A stretch of DNA of 64,000 bases from an uncultured Ruminiclostridium sp. (lineage in GTDB: Bacteria > Bacillota > Clostridia > Oscillospirales > Ruminococcaceae), in contig CAJUQV010000008.1 of the NCBI GenBank assembly GCA_910588335.1, positions 33,040 to 97,039 of the forward strand, written 5' to 3'. Below the pieces are notes generated by a model. It had not been told where the DNA came from, ran no database searches, and saw only the letters and a program-made list of their open reading frames with translations. Of the stretch, positions 1-8,618 are shown piece after piece. Within the stretch, counting starts at the first letter, position 1, and each line of letters begins with the position of its first letter. A program made the translations under genes and the position numbers.

Positions 1-1
1 C

Positions 2-1975
2 GACAATATTCCCGGCGTAAAAGGAATAGGTGAAAAAACCGCTTTGGATCTGATACAAAAATATTCCGACATCAAAAACATATACGATAAAATTGACGAG
101 CTGCCACTTTCGGAGAAGCTTAAGCAAAAGCTTGCCGACGGAAAGGAAAGCTGCTTTTTAAGCCGCGAATTGGGAACGATAGCTCTGAACGCGCCCGTAG
201 AAACGGATATGAACGTTTATATTCCCTCCCCAAGGGACGAGGTGAGGTTAGCGGAAATCCTGACGGAGCTGGAAATGTTTTCGATAATGAAAAAGCTCGG
301 CATTTCTCCCGACAGTATCAAAAAAGCGGGAGAGCTTGCGGCGGAAAGGGAGATAAGCGAGGCACGCGAAAAAAACGCGGCCGAAAAAACCCTGCTTGAC
401 AAAAACGCTTTTGATATAATGCTCAAAGACAGCGTTCTTATAGTATGCTCAGGCGGGCAGTATAAAAAGTATCACTCGGAAAGCGAAATAAAAACCGTTC
501 TGGAATGCGATGTTGAAAAGCGCACGTTTGATCTGAAAGGATTGTACGCTTACGCTATTCCAAAAGGAATAGGAATCAAAAATGCGGTTTTTGACACCAC
601 GTTAAGCGCATATCTGCTTAACGTAAGCTCGTCGGATTACAGCCTTGAAAAGCTTTGCGCCGAATACAGGGTTAAAGCGGCGGAAACCGACGAGGAGCTT
701 CCCGAATGTCTTTATGAACTCAATACGCGTCTGGCGGAAAAAATTGCCTCTGAAAAATTGGATAAAATACTTACGGATATAGAAATACCTCTCGCCGAGG
801 TATTGACCTCGATGGAGATCGACGGCGTAAAGGTTGACCTGAACGGTATAGACAGCTTCGGAGAGGAGCTTAAGGCAAAAACGGAAAGCACCGAAGAGAA
901 AATATACGATTTGGCGGGGGAAAAATTCAATATACTGTCGCCAAAGCAGTTAGGTACGGTATTATTTGAAAAATTAGCATTACCCAGCGGGAAAAAGACG
1001 AAAACCGGATATTCCACAAACGCCGAGGTGCTTGAGGAGCTGATGGATAAGCACCCGATAGTGCCACTTATCTCTGATTACCGCGCTTTTACAAAGCTTC
1101 AGTCCACCTATGTGAGCGGCTTGAAGGCTGCCGTAAAGGAGGATGGACGTATTCATTCCACTTTCAAGCAGACGGAGACGCGCACGGGCAGAATAAGCAG
1201 CGCGGAGCCAAATATCCAAAATATTCCCGTTCGCACGGAGCTTGGGAAAAATATGCGCCGTTTTTTTACCGCCAAGGAGGGCTGCCTTTTGGTGGACGCG
1301 GACTATTCGCAGATCGAGCTGAGGGTGCTGGCTCATCTCGCCGACGATAAAATTATGCAGCAGGCGTTTCTCAACGGCGATGACATACACACCATCACCG
1401 CCTCGCAGGTGTTCAATCAGCCCATAGATTGGGTAACGCCGGAGCTGCGTTCAAGGGCAAAGGCGGTAAACTTCGGCATAGTATACGGCATAGGCGCTTT
1501 TTCTTTGGCAAAGGATACGGGCGTTTCGATGGCCGAAGCAAAGCGATATATAGAAGCGTATCTTTCCAAATACGGCGGTGTTGACGGTTTTATGAAGAAA
1601 ACCGCAGAAAACGCCAAAAAAAATCTTTATGTGGAAACAATGTTCGGAAGAAGAAGGTACATTCCCGAAATAAACGCCTCAAACAAGACAGTTCAGGCAG
1701 CGGCAAAGCGGATTGCAATGAATACTCCTATTCAAGGCACGGCCGCGGATATTATAAAGTTAGCCATGATAAAGGTATATGGAAGGCTGAAATCAGAAAA
1801 CATGAACGCAAGGCTGATACTTCAGGTTCACGACGAGCTTATAGTTGAGGCGGAGGAAAGCTGCGCCGAAGAAGCCGCCCGACTTTTAAAGGAAGAAATG
1901 GAAAGCTGTGTAAAAATGGCGGTTCCGCTTACCGTTGATGTTAAAATAGGAAAAACGTGGTTTGATACTCACTAA
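2..1975 (+). CDS. polA: DNA polymerase I, 5'-truncated by window edge
   Basis: Repair and Okazaki-fragment polymerase. The frame is open from the first bases, so the N-terminal 5' nuclease lies mostly outside the window; the first visible residues (DNIPGVKGIGEKTALDL) are its helix-hairpin-helix. Next comes a region in the position of the 3'-5' exonuclease domain, with KRTFDLKGLY where active enzymes have the acidic metal ligands; the DxE motif is not visible, so proofreading is probably lost, as in Bacillus PolI. The polymerase domain is complete: motif A DADYSQIELRVLAH, motif B RSRAKAVNFGIVYG, motif C QVHDELIVEA. The stop is at 1973-1975. A short inverted repeat of family B follows, then a phosphatase gene on the same strand. 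Confidence 0.96.
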   Translation, partial: DNIPGVKGIGEKTALDLIQKYSDIKNIYDKIDELPLSEKLKQKLADGKESCFLSRELGTIALNAPVETDMNVYIPSPRDEVRLAEILTELEMFSIMKKLGISPDSIKKAGELAAEREISEAREKNAAEKTLLDKNAFDIMLKDSVLIVCSGGQYKKYHSESEIKTVLECDVEKRTFDLKGLYAYAIPKGIGIKNAVFDTTLSAYLLNVSSSDYSLEKLCAEYRVKAAETDEELPECLYELNTRLAEKIASEKLDKILTDIEIPLAEVLTSMEIDGVKVDLNGIDSFGEELKAKTESTEEKIYDLAGEKFNILSPKQLGTVLFEKLALPSGKKTKTGYSTNAEVLEELMDKHPIVPLISDYRAFTKLQSTYVSGLKAAVKEDGRIHSTFKQTETRTGRISSAEPNIQNIPVRTELGKNMRRFFTAKEGCLLVDADYSQIELRVLAHLADDKIMQQAFLNGDDIHTITASQVFNQPIDWVTPELRSRAKAVNFGIVYGIGAFSLAKDTGVSMAEAKRYIEAYLSKYGGVDGFMKKTAENAKKNLYVETMFGRRRYIPEINASNKTVQAAAKRIAMNTPIQGTAADIIKLAMIKVYGRLKSENMNARLILQVHDELIVEAEESCAEEAARLLKEEMESCVKMAVPLTVDVKIGKTWFDTH

Positions 1976-1983
1976 TATCGAGC

Positions 1984-2014
1984 TTAAGGCGGTCATTGCG
2001 CGGTGTTGCCTTAA
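1984..2014. repeat. Family B repeat, minimal copy
   Basis: Begins TTAAGGC and ends GCCTTAA, with GCGCGGTGTTGCC internally. It matches the two ends of the larger family B repeats at 17338-17517 and 31575-31745 but lacks almost all of the interior. It lies 8 bases after the polA stop codon and could fold as a short hairpin in the readthrough transcript. Confidence 0.75.
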
Positions 2015-2068
2015 GTCAAGGCGAGCTATTGTCTGCGCAAGTCCGCTTAGTCCCTACCGGAGAATAGT

Positions 2069-2488
2069 ATGAAAAAAATCCTGATAATTTGCACCTCAAA
2101 CAAAACCAGAAGCCCTATGGCTATGGAAATTGCCAATATGACCGCCCAAAAGCTTGACGCTCCTTATCTGTTCAGGAGCGCCGGTCTTGCGGCAGTGGGC
2201 AGCGCCGTTGATGAAAACGTATGTACGGTGCTTAAAGAAAAAGGGATAGATACCTCCCATATTCCAACTCATATATCCCAATATAATATTGAAGAATTTG
2301 ATTCCGTTCATGTAATGTCCGAGCGGCAGAAAATAACCTTATGCTCTTATTTCAAAAATAAGCTTACGGACGAAAAAATAGTGGTACTCGGTATAGAGGA
2401 TCCGTATTATAAAGGAATAGAGGCTTATCGCAGCGCAAGGGACAGATTAGAGGAATATTACACGGATTACATAAAGGAAAACAAATAA
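2069..2488 (+). CDS. Low-molecular-weight phosphatase family protein
   Basis: 139 residues. The N-terminus has the CX5R phosphate-binding loop of the LMW protein-tyrosine phosphatase / arsenate reductase fold (Cys8 to Arg14, CTSNKTRSP), followed by the usual small-molecule-like spacing, and a late DPYYKG segment that supplies the general-acid aspartate. That makes phosphoester hydrolysis by a cysteinyl-phosphate intermediate likely; the substrate (protein Tyr/Arg phosphate) cannot be told. ATG start follows CGGAGAATAGT. It is followed after one base by rimI, so the two are probably cotranscribed. Confidence 0.85.
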   Translation: MKKILIICTSNKTRSPMAMEIANMTAQKLDAPYLFRSAGLAAVGSAVDENVCTVLKEKGIDTSHIPTHISQYNIEEFDSVHVMSERQKITLCSYFKNKLTDEKIVVLGIEDPYYKGIEAYRSARDRLEEYYTDYIKENK

Positions 2489-2489
2489 T

Positions 2490-2918
2490 ATGTGGGAAAA
2501 TAAAGACGCGCTTTATATAAAGAAAATGGAGGATATTTGCTTCGCTAAAGAGCCTTGGAGTCTTGAAGCGGTTAAATCCGCCCTTCAAAGGCAGGACGTT
2601 GTTTACAAGCTTGTTTATGATGAGACGAAAGCTCCCATAGGCTATTTTATTGCCGCCGCCTTATTTGAGGAGGCGGAGCTTTACCGTATCGGGGTGATTC
2701 CCGAAAAAAGAGGAATGGGATACGGAAAAAAGCTTATGGACGATCTTCTGAAAAACTGTCCCCAAAAAACGGAAAAAATTTTTCTTGAGGTAAGGGAAAG
2801 CAATACCGCGGCCATAAGGCTTTATGAAAGCTATGGCTTTAAAGAGACTGGCAGACGTAAAAATTATTACGGAAACGAATCCGCTTTGAATTATATGTTA
2901 AAAATAGATAACGGGTGA
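2490..2918 (+). CDS. rimI: Ribosomal protein alanine N-acetyltransferase RimI
   Basis: 142-residue GNAT enzyme. The acetyl-CoA loop is seen as RGMGYGKKL (around residues 73-81) and the RimI-type C-terminal half as EVRESNTAAIRLYESYGF, followed by GRRKNYY. RimI acetylates the N-terminal alanine of ribosomal protein S18, whose gene rpsR is also in this window (43410). In many Firmicutes rimI sits with tsaB/tsaD; neither is nearby here. The gene starts one base after the phosphatase stop, so translational coupling is likely. Its stop codon lies inside the loop of the first AACGGG/CCCGTT hairpin. Confidence 0.9.
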   Translation: MWENKDALYIKKMEDICFAKEPWSLEAVKSALQRQDVVYKLVYDETKAPIGYFIAAALFEEAELYRIGVIPEKRGMGYGKKLMDDLLKNCPQKTEKIFLEVRESNTAAIRLYESYGFKETGRRKNYYGNESALNYMLKIDNG

Positions 2919-3163
2919 AATATCCCGTTTCAGTCTGTCGAAAAAATATAAAGATATAAATTTCGGAAGGAAAAGAAGTTTGGAGAAAAACCATCAGGGT
3001 TTTTCTCCAAATTGCGATCAAGCCTTAAAATCGCGGTAGAGCAAGGCTCTGCCCGATTTTTGTTTTTTGGGGTAATGCCCCAAAAAACGGCGTCAGCTTG
3101 TCAAAAATCCGACCTAAGGGAGGTTTTTGACAAGCTGCAACGGGTGAAATATCCCGTTTTTTT
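2910..3163 (+). repeat. Stack of hairpins bounded by a duplicated terminator
   Basis: A 21-base sequence (AACGGG, loop TGAAATAT, CCCGTTT) occurs exactly at 2910-2930 and 3139-3159. The second copy continues into a T-tract to 3163 and is a good rho-independent terminator. Between them lie four further inverted repeats: 14-base arms at 2979-2992 / 2998-3011 (TTTGGAGAAAAACC); AAAATCG...CGATTTT near 3026-3060; TTTTTTGGGG / CCCCAAAAAA near 3062-3086; and CAGCTTGTCAAAAA / TTTTTGACAAGCTG near 3096-3137. The last one shares sequence with the repeat end at about 56890-56944. No gene is visible in this stretch. Confidence 0.8.
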
Positions 3164-3244
3164 GTTTTCCAAATATGTGAGTTTTTGGTTTTTTATACGT
3201 TTAAAAAACGAATCATGAAAAATCTCTTAGGGGGTGAATCTGCG

Positions 3245-3808
3245 GTGAACGGCGACAGCGGCGCGGAATACTATTTTCGCTATATTAACGGCGACGACGG
3301 GGGTATAGAAGATATTGTGCGAGCCTATAAGGACGGGCTTATTTTTTTCATAAACGGATATGTAAAGGATATCTATATTGCCGAGGAAATAACGGAGGAC
3401 GTGTTTTTTCGCCTGATGGTCAAAAAACCGCCTTATAAAGCTAAGTACAGCTTTAAAACATGGCTTTATACCATAGGGAGAAATATGGCCTTGGATTATT
3501 TAAGAAAATGTAAAACAAGAAAAGAAATTTCGGATTATGAAAAGCCGAATCCGTATTGCGAGGAGGTGAGTCTTGCGGACAAGGTTATAAGAAACGAGGA
3601 CAAGATAGCGCTTTACGAGGCACTTTCAAAGCTGCCGGAACAGTACGGACAGGCGCTGAAGCTGACTTTTTTGCAGGGCTTTACAAATGAGCAGGCGGCA
3701 AAAATAATGCACAAGACCAAGCGGCAGATTGAAATGTTGGTTTACCGCGGGAAGATCGCTTTAAAAAAACAGCTTCAGAAGGAGGGCTTTGTATATGAAA
3801 ACAGATGA
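3245..3808 (+). CDS. ECF-type RNA polymerase sigma factor
   Basis: About 187 residues. Region 2 is visible (YVKDIYIAEEITEDVFFRLM, then KTWLYTIGRNMALDYLRK), and region 4 as LPEQYGQALKLTFLQGFT followed by EQAAKIMHKTKRQIEMLVYR. It should direct RNA polymerase to a small stress or envelope regulon. I chose the GTG at 3245 because TTAGGGGG lies 9-10 bases upstream; an ATG at 3215 in the same frame has no good ribosome-binding site. Its 3' end overlaps the next gene by 14 bases, the usual arrangement for sigma / anti-sigma pairs. Confidence 0.88.
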   Translation: MNGDSGAEYYFRYINGDDGGIEDIVRAYKDGLIFFINGYVKDIYIAEEITEDVFFRLMVKKPPYKAKYSFKTWLYTIGRNMALDYLRKCKTRKEISDYEKPNPYCEEVSLADKVIRNEDKIALYEALSKLPEQYGQALKLTFLQGFTNEQAAKIMHKTKRQIEMLVYRGKIALKKQLQKEGFVYENR

Positions 3809-5192
3809 GGAAATGATAAAAAGCCTTTTTGAAAGACGGGAGGAGTATTATGCCGCCAACGCTAAAAAAAGCGCCGTTATGGCGGCAATAAAAGCCGTTT
3901 GCGGTGCCGTTCTTCCGATAGCCGCCGCGGGAACCGCGGCGATGTTCCTGATATTGGCTCAGAAAAACATTCCTTCGGACATAGATGTTTCAAGAAATGA
4001 AATGAGCGATACGGCAGCCGCCGACACCGCGGAACCGTTTAATGGTGATATGGGAGAAACAGATGATTTTACGAAATTAAAAAATCTTAAGGTATCTCCC
4101 CCCCTATGTTTTTCTTTTGATGGACAGATTTACGGGGCTGCTGAAGAGCAAAGCGACTTTTTTGAAGAAAATGCCGCTACAAAGCTTACGGAAGCGGGGA
4201 TCGCCCGTGTGTTGGAAACAAATTCCGACGAATCGGAATGCACGGTTTACAGACTGGATGATTCCGACTTGAAAGTGTTAAAGACAAAAGAGGGTATTAA
4301 GTTTTATCGACCCATAGGAAAATCCTCTTATACGGTAAGCGGCCGAGAATTTGAAATTAAGGCGCTGCACAGTACGGCGGAGAAGTATAGAGCCACGGCT
4401 ATACCGATTTGCCGCGAGGGGGATAATACAGTATTCCGCGCCTGCGACGAAAGCGGAAAACTCGTTAAGGACGTCTTTATGCTGTATACTACCGAGCTGC
4501 TGTGTTTCGACAGCGTTCTGTGGGAGGTTACCGGAAATATTCCGGAAAATACGCGAGGTCTTGAGAATTATCCCGACCTTGATTTTATAGAATATTTTAA
4601 TCTTATCGTACTTTGCGAGCGTATACGTTCCAACGGCGTCAAAGCCAATGATCTTATCGACAAATATGGCTGCAATACCGATGTGGTTATCGATGGGGAG
4701 CTTATCTCGAAAGGAATACAGGTTTATTACACCGACCTTAATTATACAGAGTATGTTTTGGAGGCTTACGCGGATTCGGACGAGATAGCGATTACGAGAA
4801 TGGCAACGGGGGAGAGCGTTTTTATTACGGACGATATATGTGATTACAGGGAATTTCTGAATCCAGACAGAGTTCCGTTGGCGGTAAAGGGGGAGGAAGT
4901 AAATGCAGCCGACACGGTTTCAAGACTTATGGAAAAACACGTAAGAGGTTCAGCCGAAGGAAACGGGCTTACCGAAAAGGAAATTATCATGGCGGGATTT
5001 ACAAAGTCGGAGGACGTCTCAGATAAATACGAGCTGTACTATACCTTTAACGGGAAAGAGTATGTTGCCGAGGCTTATATAGATAAGGGCACCGACAATG
5101 TGGGCGTATTCATAGCCGATGCGGAAGACTGCGTTTTGGTTGAGGACGTTTTATCAGATATAATTTTTAATGACTTGACAAAACTGTTTTGA
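3795..5192 (+). CDS. Probable membrane-anchored anti-sigma factor, unknown ectodomain
   Basis: 465 residues starting at ATG 3795 behind GGAGGG. A short cytoplasmic N-terminus (residues 1-35, charged) precedes one membrane segment (about residues 36-58, AVLPIAAAGTAAMFLILA). The rest is a long, acidic, presumably extracellular domain without a motif I recognise. Overlap with the upstream ECF sigma gene and this topology support an anti-sigma or sensor role; that is inference, since no zinc-binding ASD motif (HxxxCxxC) is visible. The transcript probably ends at the hairpin at 5472-5517. Confidence 0.65.
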   Translation: MKTDEEMIKSLFERREEYYAANAKKSAVMAAIKAVCGAVLPIAAAGTAAMFLILAQKNIPSDIDVSRNEMSDTAAADTAEPFNGDMGETDDFTKLKNLKVSPPLCFSFDGQIYGAAEEQSDFFEENAATKLTEAGIARVLETNSDESECTVYRLDDSDLKVLKTKEGIKFYRPIGKSSYTVSGREFEIKALHSTAEKYRATAIPICREGDNTVFRACDESGKLVKDVFMLYTTELLCFDSVLWEVTGNIPENTRGLENYPDLDFIEYFNLIVLCERIRSNGVKANDLIDKYGCNTDVVIDGELISKGIQVYYTDLNYTEYVLEAYADSDEIAITRMATGESVFITDDICDYREFLNPDRVPLAVKGEEVNAADTVSRLMEKHVRGSAEGNGLTEKEIIMAGFTKSEDVSDKYELYYTFNGKEYVAEAYIDKGTDNVGVFIADAEDCVLVEDVLSDIIFNDLTKLF

Positions 5193-5245
5193 TTAATTAT
5201 AATACAAAATATGATGATTTTTGAGGCGGTAACGGATATGTTATA

Positions 5246-5294
5246 CTAATCTTTGATAATCCATATATTTGTCTATACATTGATCAACGATTAG
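5246..5294 (-). repeat. Family C hairpin unit, inverted copy
   Basis: Ends CTAATCTTTGAT and ATCAACGATTAG make a 49-base palindromic unit. Its reverse complement matches the unit at 46922-46970 closely, including the central ATATATTTGTCTATAC. It shares its last two bases with the start of the family A repeat. Confidence 0.8.
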
Positions 5295-5453
5295 GGCTTG
5301 TTTGAAAAACCGGAAACGCTGTTTTTTCGCCCCCAAACGGTCATCTTCCGGGTCAAAAAGCCTCGTCAAACGACGATTTGACTGCGTTTTTTTCCTTGAA
5401 GCTAACTATTTGGGTCAAAAATCCGTCATTTCCTCTATTTTCAAATAAGCCCT
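5293..5453 (+). mobile_element. Family A MITE-like repeat, complete copy
   Basis: 161 bases with imperfect terminal inverted repeats AGGGCTTGTTTGAAAA and TTTTCAAATAAGCCCT. A second copy of exactly the same length is at 62704-62864 and a rearranged one in the opposite orientation at 56760-56944. Interior landmarks shared by all are GGTCATCTTC, TCGTCAAACGACG and TTTTTTTCCTTGAAGCTAAC. No coding capacity, so it would need a transposase in trans. Confidence 0.85.
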
Positions 5454-5471
5454 AATAATATTATTTATTTC

Positions 5472-5517
5472 AAAAACAATGCGATACCACTTATGATAAT
5501 GATATCGCATTGTTTTT
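5472..5517. terminator. Rho-independent terminator (bidirectional form)
   Basis: AAAAACAATGCGATA pairs with ATATCGCATTGTTTTT across a short loop. Runs of A on the left and T on the right allow termination in either direction. It isolates the anti-sigma transcript from pdp. Confidence 0.8.
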
Positions 5518-5548
5518 ATTGATTTTTTCTTTTTCACAATAAAAATTA

Positions 5549-5577
5549 TAGACTTTTTCCATTTATTATGCTATAAT
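5549..5577 (+). promoter_or_regulatory. Sigma-A type promoter of pdp-cdd
   Basis: -35 TAGACT, 17-base spacer, -10 TATAAT at 5572-5577, 31 bases before the GTG start of pdp. Confidence 0.7.
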
Positions 5578-5607
5578 GTTTTTAGATTAAAAAGGGAGGG
5601 TGAAATT

Positions 5608-6942
5608 GTGAATATTATTGAAATAATCGAAAAGAAAAGGGATAACAGGGAGCTTTCCGTGGAAGAAATACGTTTTTTTGTCCGCGGAGTATGCGATCAA
5701 TCGATACCCGATTACCAGATAAGCGCTTTTCTTATGGCTGTCTGCATAAACGGAATGACTGACGGGGAACTATCGGTTTTAACTGACGCCATGGCAAAAA
5801 GCGGAGACACGGTGGATTTAAGCTATATAGACGGAATAAAGGTGGATAAGCACTCAAGCGGCGGAGTAGGCGACAAGACCACGCTTGCGGTAGCTCCCAT
5901 GGCGGCCGCCTGCGGGCTTACGGTTGCCAAAATGTCCGGCAGGGGGCTGGGCTTCAGCGGCGGGACAATCGATAAGCTTGAGGCGATTCCCGGTTTTCGC
6001 ACCTCTCTTTCCGAGGAGGAATTCACACGCTTTATAAAACGTGACGGAATTGCCCTTATGGGCCAGACAAAAAATGTGGCTCCCGCCGACAAAAAGCTGT
6101 ACGCGCTTCGGGACGTTACGGGAACCGTGCCCAGTATCCCCCTTATTGCCGCCAGTATAATGAGCAAAAAGCTGGCTTGCGGTTCGGATTCGATTGTGCT
6201 TGACATAAAGTGCGGTTCGGGAGCCTTTATGAAAAATATTGACGACGCAGTTACTTTGGCGCATAAGATGACGGCCATAGGAGAAAGCGGCGGCAGAAGG
6301 ATGTATGCCATTGTGACAAATATGGATCAGCCTTTGGGCAGAGCGGTAGGCAATGCCCTTGAAGTAAAGGAGGCTGTCGATACCCTTAAAGGAAAAGGAC
6401 CGAAGGACTTTACGGAGCTATGCTATATAATAGGCTCTTTTATGCTGGTGGCGGGACAAAAGGCAAATAATACCGTCGAAGCGCGTAAAATGCTTGAAGC
6501 AACGATAGAAAACGGAAGCGCGCTGAATAAGTTTCGTCGGTTTGTTGAAAATCAGGGGGGAAATCCCGAAATAACCGAGGATTACGGAATTTTGCCATCC
6601 GCCGCGGTGAAAAGGCCGCTTTGGTCTCCCTGCGACGGCATAGTTACCGCCATTGACGGAGAAAAGGCGGGAGCAGCGGCGGTAAGCGCAAAAGCGGGAC
6701 GGCTGTCCAAAACGGATAAAATAGATTTCGGAAGCGGATTTGTTCTGCTTGCCAAAATGGGGGACAGAGTTGCCAAGGGACAGCCGCTGGCGGAGATATA
6801 CGCTCCCGACGAGAAATCGGCGGAAGAAGCGGAAAAAAGACTGTCAGAGGCTTATTCGTTCGGAAATAAAGCGGAAATAAAGCCAATGCTTTTGGCATAT
6901 ACAGACGGGGAGGGGATTTATTTTGATAAAGATAAGCATTGA
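5608..6942 (+). CDS. pdp: Pyrimidine-nucleoside phosphorylase
   Basis: 444 residues, the normal length of the thymidine/pyrimidine nucleoside phosphorylase family. It splits uridine, thymidine or deoxyuridine with phosphate to base and (deoxy)ribose-1-phosphate in the cytoplasm. Diagnostic are KVDKHSSGGVGDKTTL (about residues 79-94, phosphate site), SGRGLGFSGGTIDKLE and IMSKKLACGSDSIVLD. The GTG start follows AAAGGGAGGGTGA. It overlaps cdd by 20 bases, so salvage of cytidine through uridine is coupled: the downstream deaminase makes the substrate of this enzyme. Confidence 0.95.
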   Translation: MNIIEIIEKKRDNRELSVEEIRFFVRGVCDQSIPDYQISAFLMAVCINGMTDGELSVLTDAMAKSGDTVDLSYIDGIKVDKHSSGGVGDKTTLAVAPMAAACGLTVAKMSGRGLGFSGGTIDKLEAIPGFRTSLSEEEFTRFIKRDGIALMGQTKNVAPADKKLYALRDVTGTVPSIPLIAASIMSKKLACGSDSIVLDIKCGSGAFMKNIDDAVTLAHKMTAIGESGGRRMYAIVTNMDQPLGRAVGNALEVKEAVDTLKGKGPKDFTELCYIIGSFMLVAGQKANNTVEARKMLEATIENGSALNKFRRFVENQGGNPEITEDYGILPSAAVKRPLWSPCDGIVTAIDGEKAGAAAVSAKAGRLSKTDKIDFGSGFVLLAKMGDRVAKGQPLAEIYAPDEKSAEEAEKRLSEAYSFGNKAEIKPMLLAYTDGEGIYFDKDKH

Positions 6943-7339
6943 GGACTGCGGATATAAAAACTTGGTGGAAAACGCAAAAGCGGCTATGGAAAACGCCTAC
7001 TGCCCCTATTCCGGATACAGGGTGGGTGCTGCTGTCGTTACTCCGAACGGCAGCGTCTATACCGGCTGCAACATCGAAAACGGGAGCTACGGAGCCACAA
7101 ACTGCGCCGAAAGGACGGCTGTGTTCAAGGCAGTAAGCGAAGGCGAAAGAAAAATAACCGCCGTTGCCATATGCACCGACGAGGGAGGGGAAACCCCTTT
7201 CCCATGCGGTATATGCAGACAGGTATTAAGCGAATTTTGCGAACCCGATACTCCCGTAATTATTTATGACGGCGAAGATACCTGCTACTCCGCGGAGCTG
7301 GCGGAACTTTTGCCTTATTCCTTTCAATTCGATAAGTAA
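6923..7339 (+). CDS. cdd: Cytidine deaminase
   Basis: 138 residues. Zinc site: Cys61-Ala-Glu63 (NCAERTAVFKA) with Glu63 as proton shuttle, and PCGICRQ with Cys95 and Cys98. Substrate-binding NGSYGATNCAE is typical of the small tetrameric form. Deaminates cytidine and deoxycytidine to (deoxy)uridine. The start is a TTG inside the end of pdp, supported by GGGGAGGGG nine bases upstream; no ATG fits. Operon with pdp from the promoter at 5549. Confidence 0.95.
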   Translation: MIKISIEDCGYKNLVENAKAAMENAYCPYSGYRVGAAVVTPNGSVYTGCNIENGSYGATNCAERTAVFKAVSEGERKITAVAICTDEGGETPFPCGICRQVLSEFCEPDTPVIIYDGEDTCYSAELAELLPYSFQFDK

Positions 7340-7392
7340 TAGCTTTATCGCTCCCCAATATAAATATAACCGTTTAAAAGAAAGGAAAATCA

Positions 7393-8580
7393 ATGAAAAA
7401 AGCGATCAAATCATGCGCTCTGATTTTAAGTGCGGTAACCTTGCTTACCGCTTGCGTAGGAGAACGGGGAAGCAGCCTTGTCGGCACGGGCGCTGAGATA
7501 CCCGAATATAAAAATGAGTCAAGGGAATTGCCCGAAAGCGAAGCGCTTAGCTTTGTAAAGGATATGAAAATCGGCTGGAATCTTGGGAATACTCTTGACG
7601 CGGACAAAAAAACTTCCGTTGAGCAAGCGTCCGAAACCGCATGGGGCTCTCCCGTAATCACCGAGGAAATGATAGACGATATTTACCGCGCAGGTTTCAA
7701 TACCGTACGCATACCCGTGACCTGGCATACTCATGTTGACGAAAATCTTAATATTTCCGACTACTGGGTGGGAAGGGTCAAGGAAATAGTGGATTACGCC
7801 TATAAAAGAAAAATGTATGTTATAATCAATATTCATCACGATATAGTGAAGGATTATTACTATCCCTCATACGAATCTCTGGAAAACTCTCTGAAATTTT
7901 CCAAAGCGGTCTGGAGCAGACTTTGCGAAACATTTAAAGATTATGACGAGCATCTGATTTTCGAGTCGATAAACGAACCGAGGCTGAAGGGTACCGACAA
8001 CGAGTGGTGGCTTGACACCAAAAGCGAGCTTGCCAAGGAATCCATCGACTGTATAATGCAGTGCAATCAGGCCTTTGTGGACACGGTAAGGGCAAGCGGA
8101 GGGAAAAACGAGACGCGCTATCTTATGACGCCAAGCTATTGCGCTTCCCCAATATACGCCTGCGATGAACTGTTCAGCCTTCCCGACGATCCTTCCGACA
8201 AGATAATACTTTCGGTCCACGCATATGAACCCAATCAATTTGCCCTTTCGGGAGATATGAACGCCGACGCCTTTGCGGCGGGAAGATCCGGCACTTCTAT
8301 AAATAGCGTAATGGATATGCTGTACGAAAAATACACATCAAAAGGAATCGCCGTGGTTATCGGCGAATTCGGAAGCCGCAATAAAAACGAGAATCTTGAA
8401 GCGCGAATCGACCATGCCGCTTATTATGTAAGCGAAGCGAGAGCGGCGGGAATAACCTGCGTATGGTGGGACAACAACGCTTTTACCGGAAACGGAGAGC
8501 TGTTCGGTCTGTATGACAGGAACGAAATGGAATGGAAATATCCCGATATCGCCATTGCGCTGATGAAAAATTGCGAATAA
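7393..8580 (+). CDS. GH5 endoglucanase-like lipoprotein
   Basis: 395 residues. Signal peptide with lipobox LTAC (Cys21), so the enzyme is anchored on the outer face of the membrane. The GH5 fold is shown by GWNLGNTLDA (residues 61-70), NTVRIPVTW, IINIHHD, the acid/base FESINEP (Glu195), SVHAYEP and the nucleophile VVIGEFGS (Glu325). The GWNLGNTLDA start and overall layout resemble subfamily GH5_4 (endoglucanase, xyloglucanase, licheninase); exact specificity is open. RBS AAAGGA. No CBM or dockerin is present, so this is a cell-bound rather than cellulosomal enzyme. Confidence 0.9.
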   Translation: MKKAIKSCALILSAVTLLTACVGERGSSLVGTGAEIPEYKNESRELPESEALSFVKDMKIGWNLGNTLDADKKTSVEQASETAWGSPVITEEMIDDIYRAGFNTVRIPVTWHTHVDENLNISDYWVGRVKEIVDYAYKRKMYVIINIHHDIVKDYYYPSYESLENSLKFSKAVWSRLCETFKDYDEHLIFESINEPRLKGTDNEWWLDTKSELAKESIDCIMQCNQAFVDTVRASGGKNETRYLMTPSYCASPIYACDELFSLPDDPSDKIILSVHAYEPNQFALSGDMNADAFAAGRSGTSINSVMDMLYEKYTSKGIAVVIGEFGSRNKNENLEARIDHAAYYVSEARAAGITCVWWDNNAFTGNGELFGLYDRNEMEWKYPDIAIALMKNCE

Positions 8581-8618
8581 TGTATCGCGCTTTCAAAATT
8601 AAAAAAGGACTTGGTAAA

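Larger units (their letters stand above)
5193..5607. other. Gene-free spacer filled by repeats and a terminator
   Basis: From left to right the 415 bases hold: an inverted family C hairpin (5246-5294), a family A repeat (5293-5453), a strong hairpin terminator (5472-5517) and the pdp promoter (5549-5577). I see no open reading frame of interest. Confidence 0.8.

Noticed and set aside
3012..3218. Open frame of 68 codons after rimI
   Set aside because: It reads through stacked hairpins and a terminator; composition is not protein-like.
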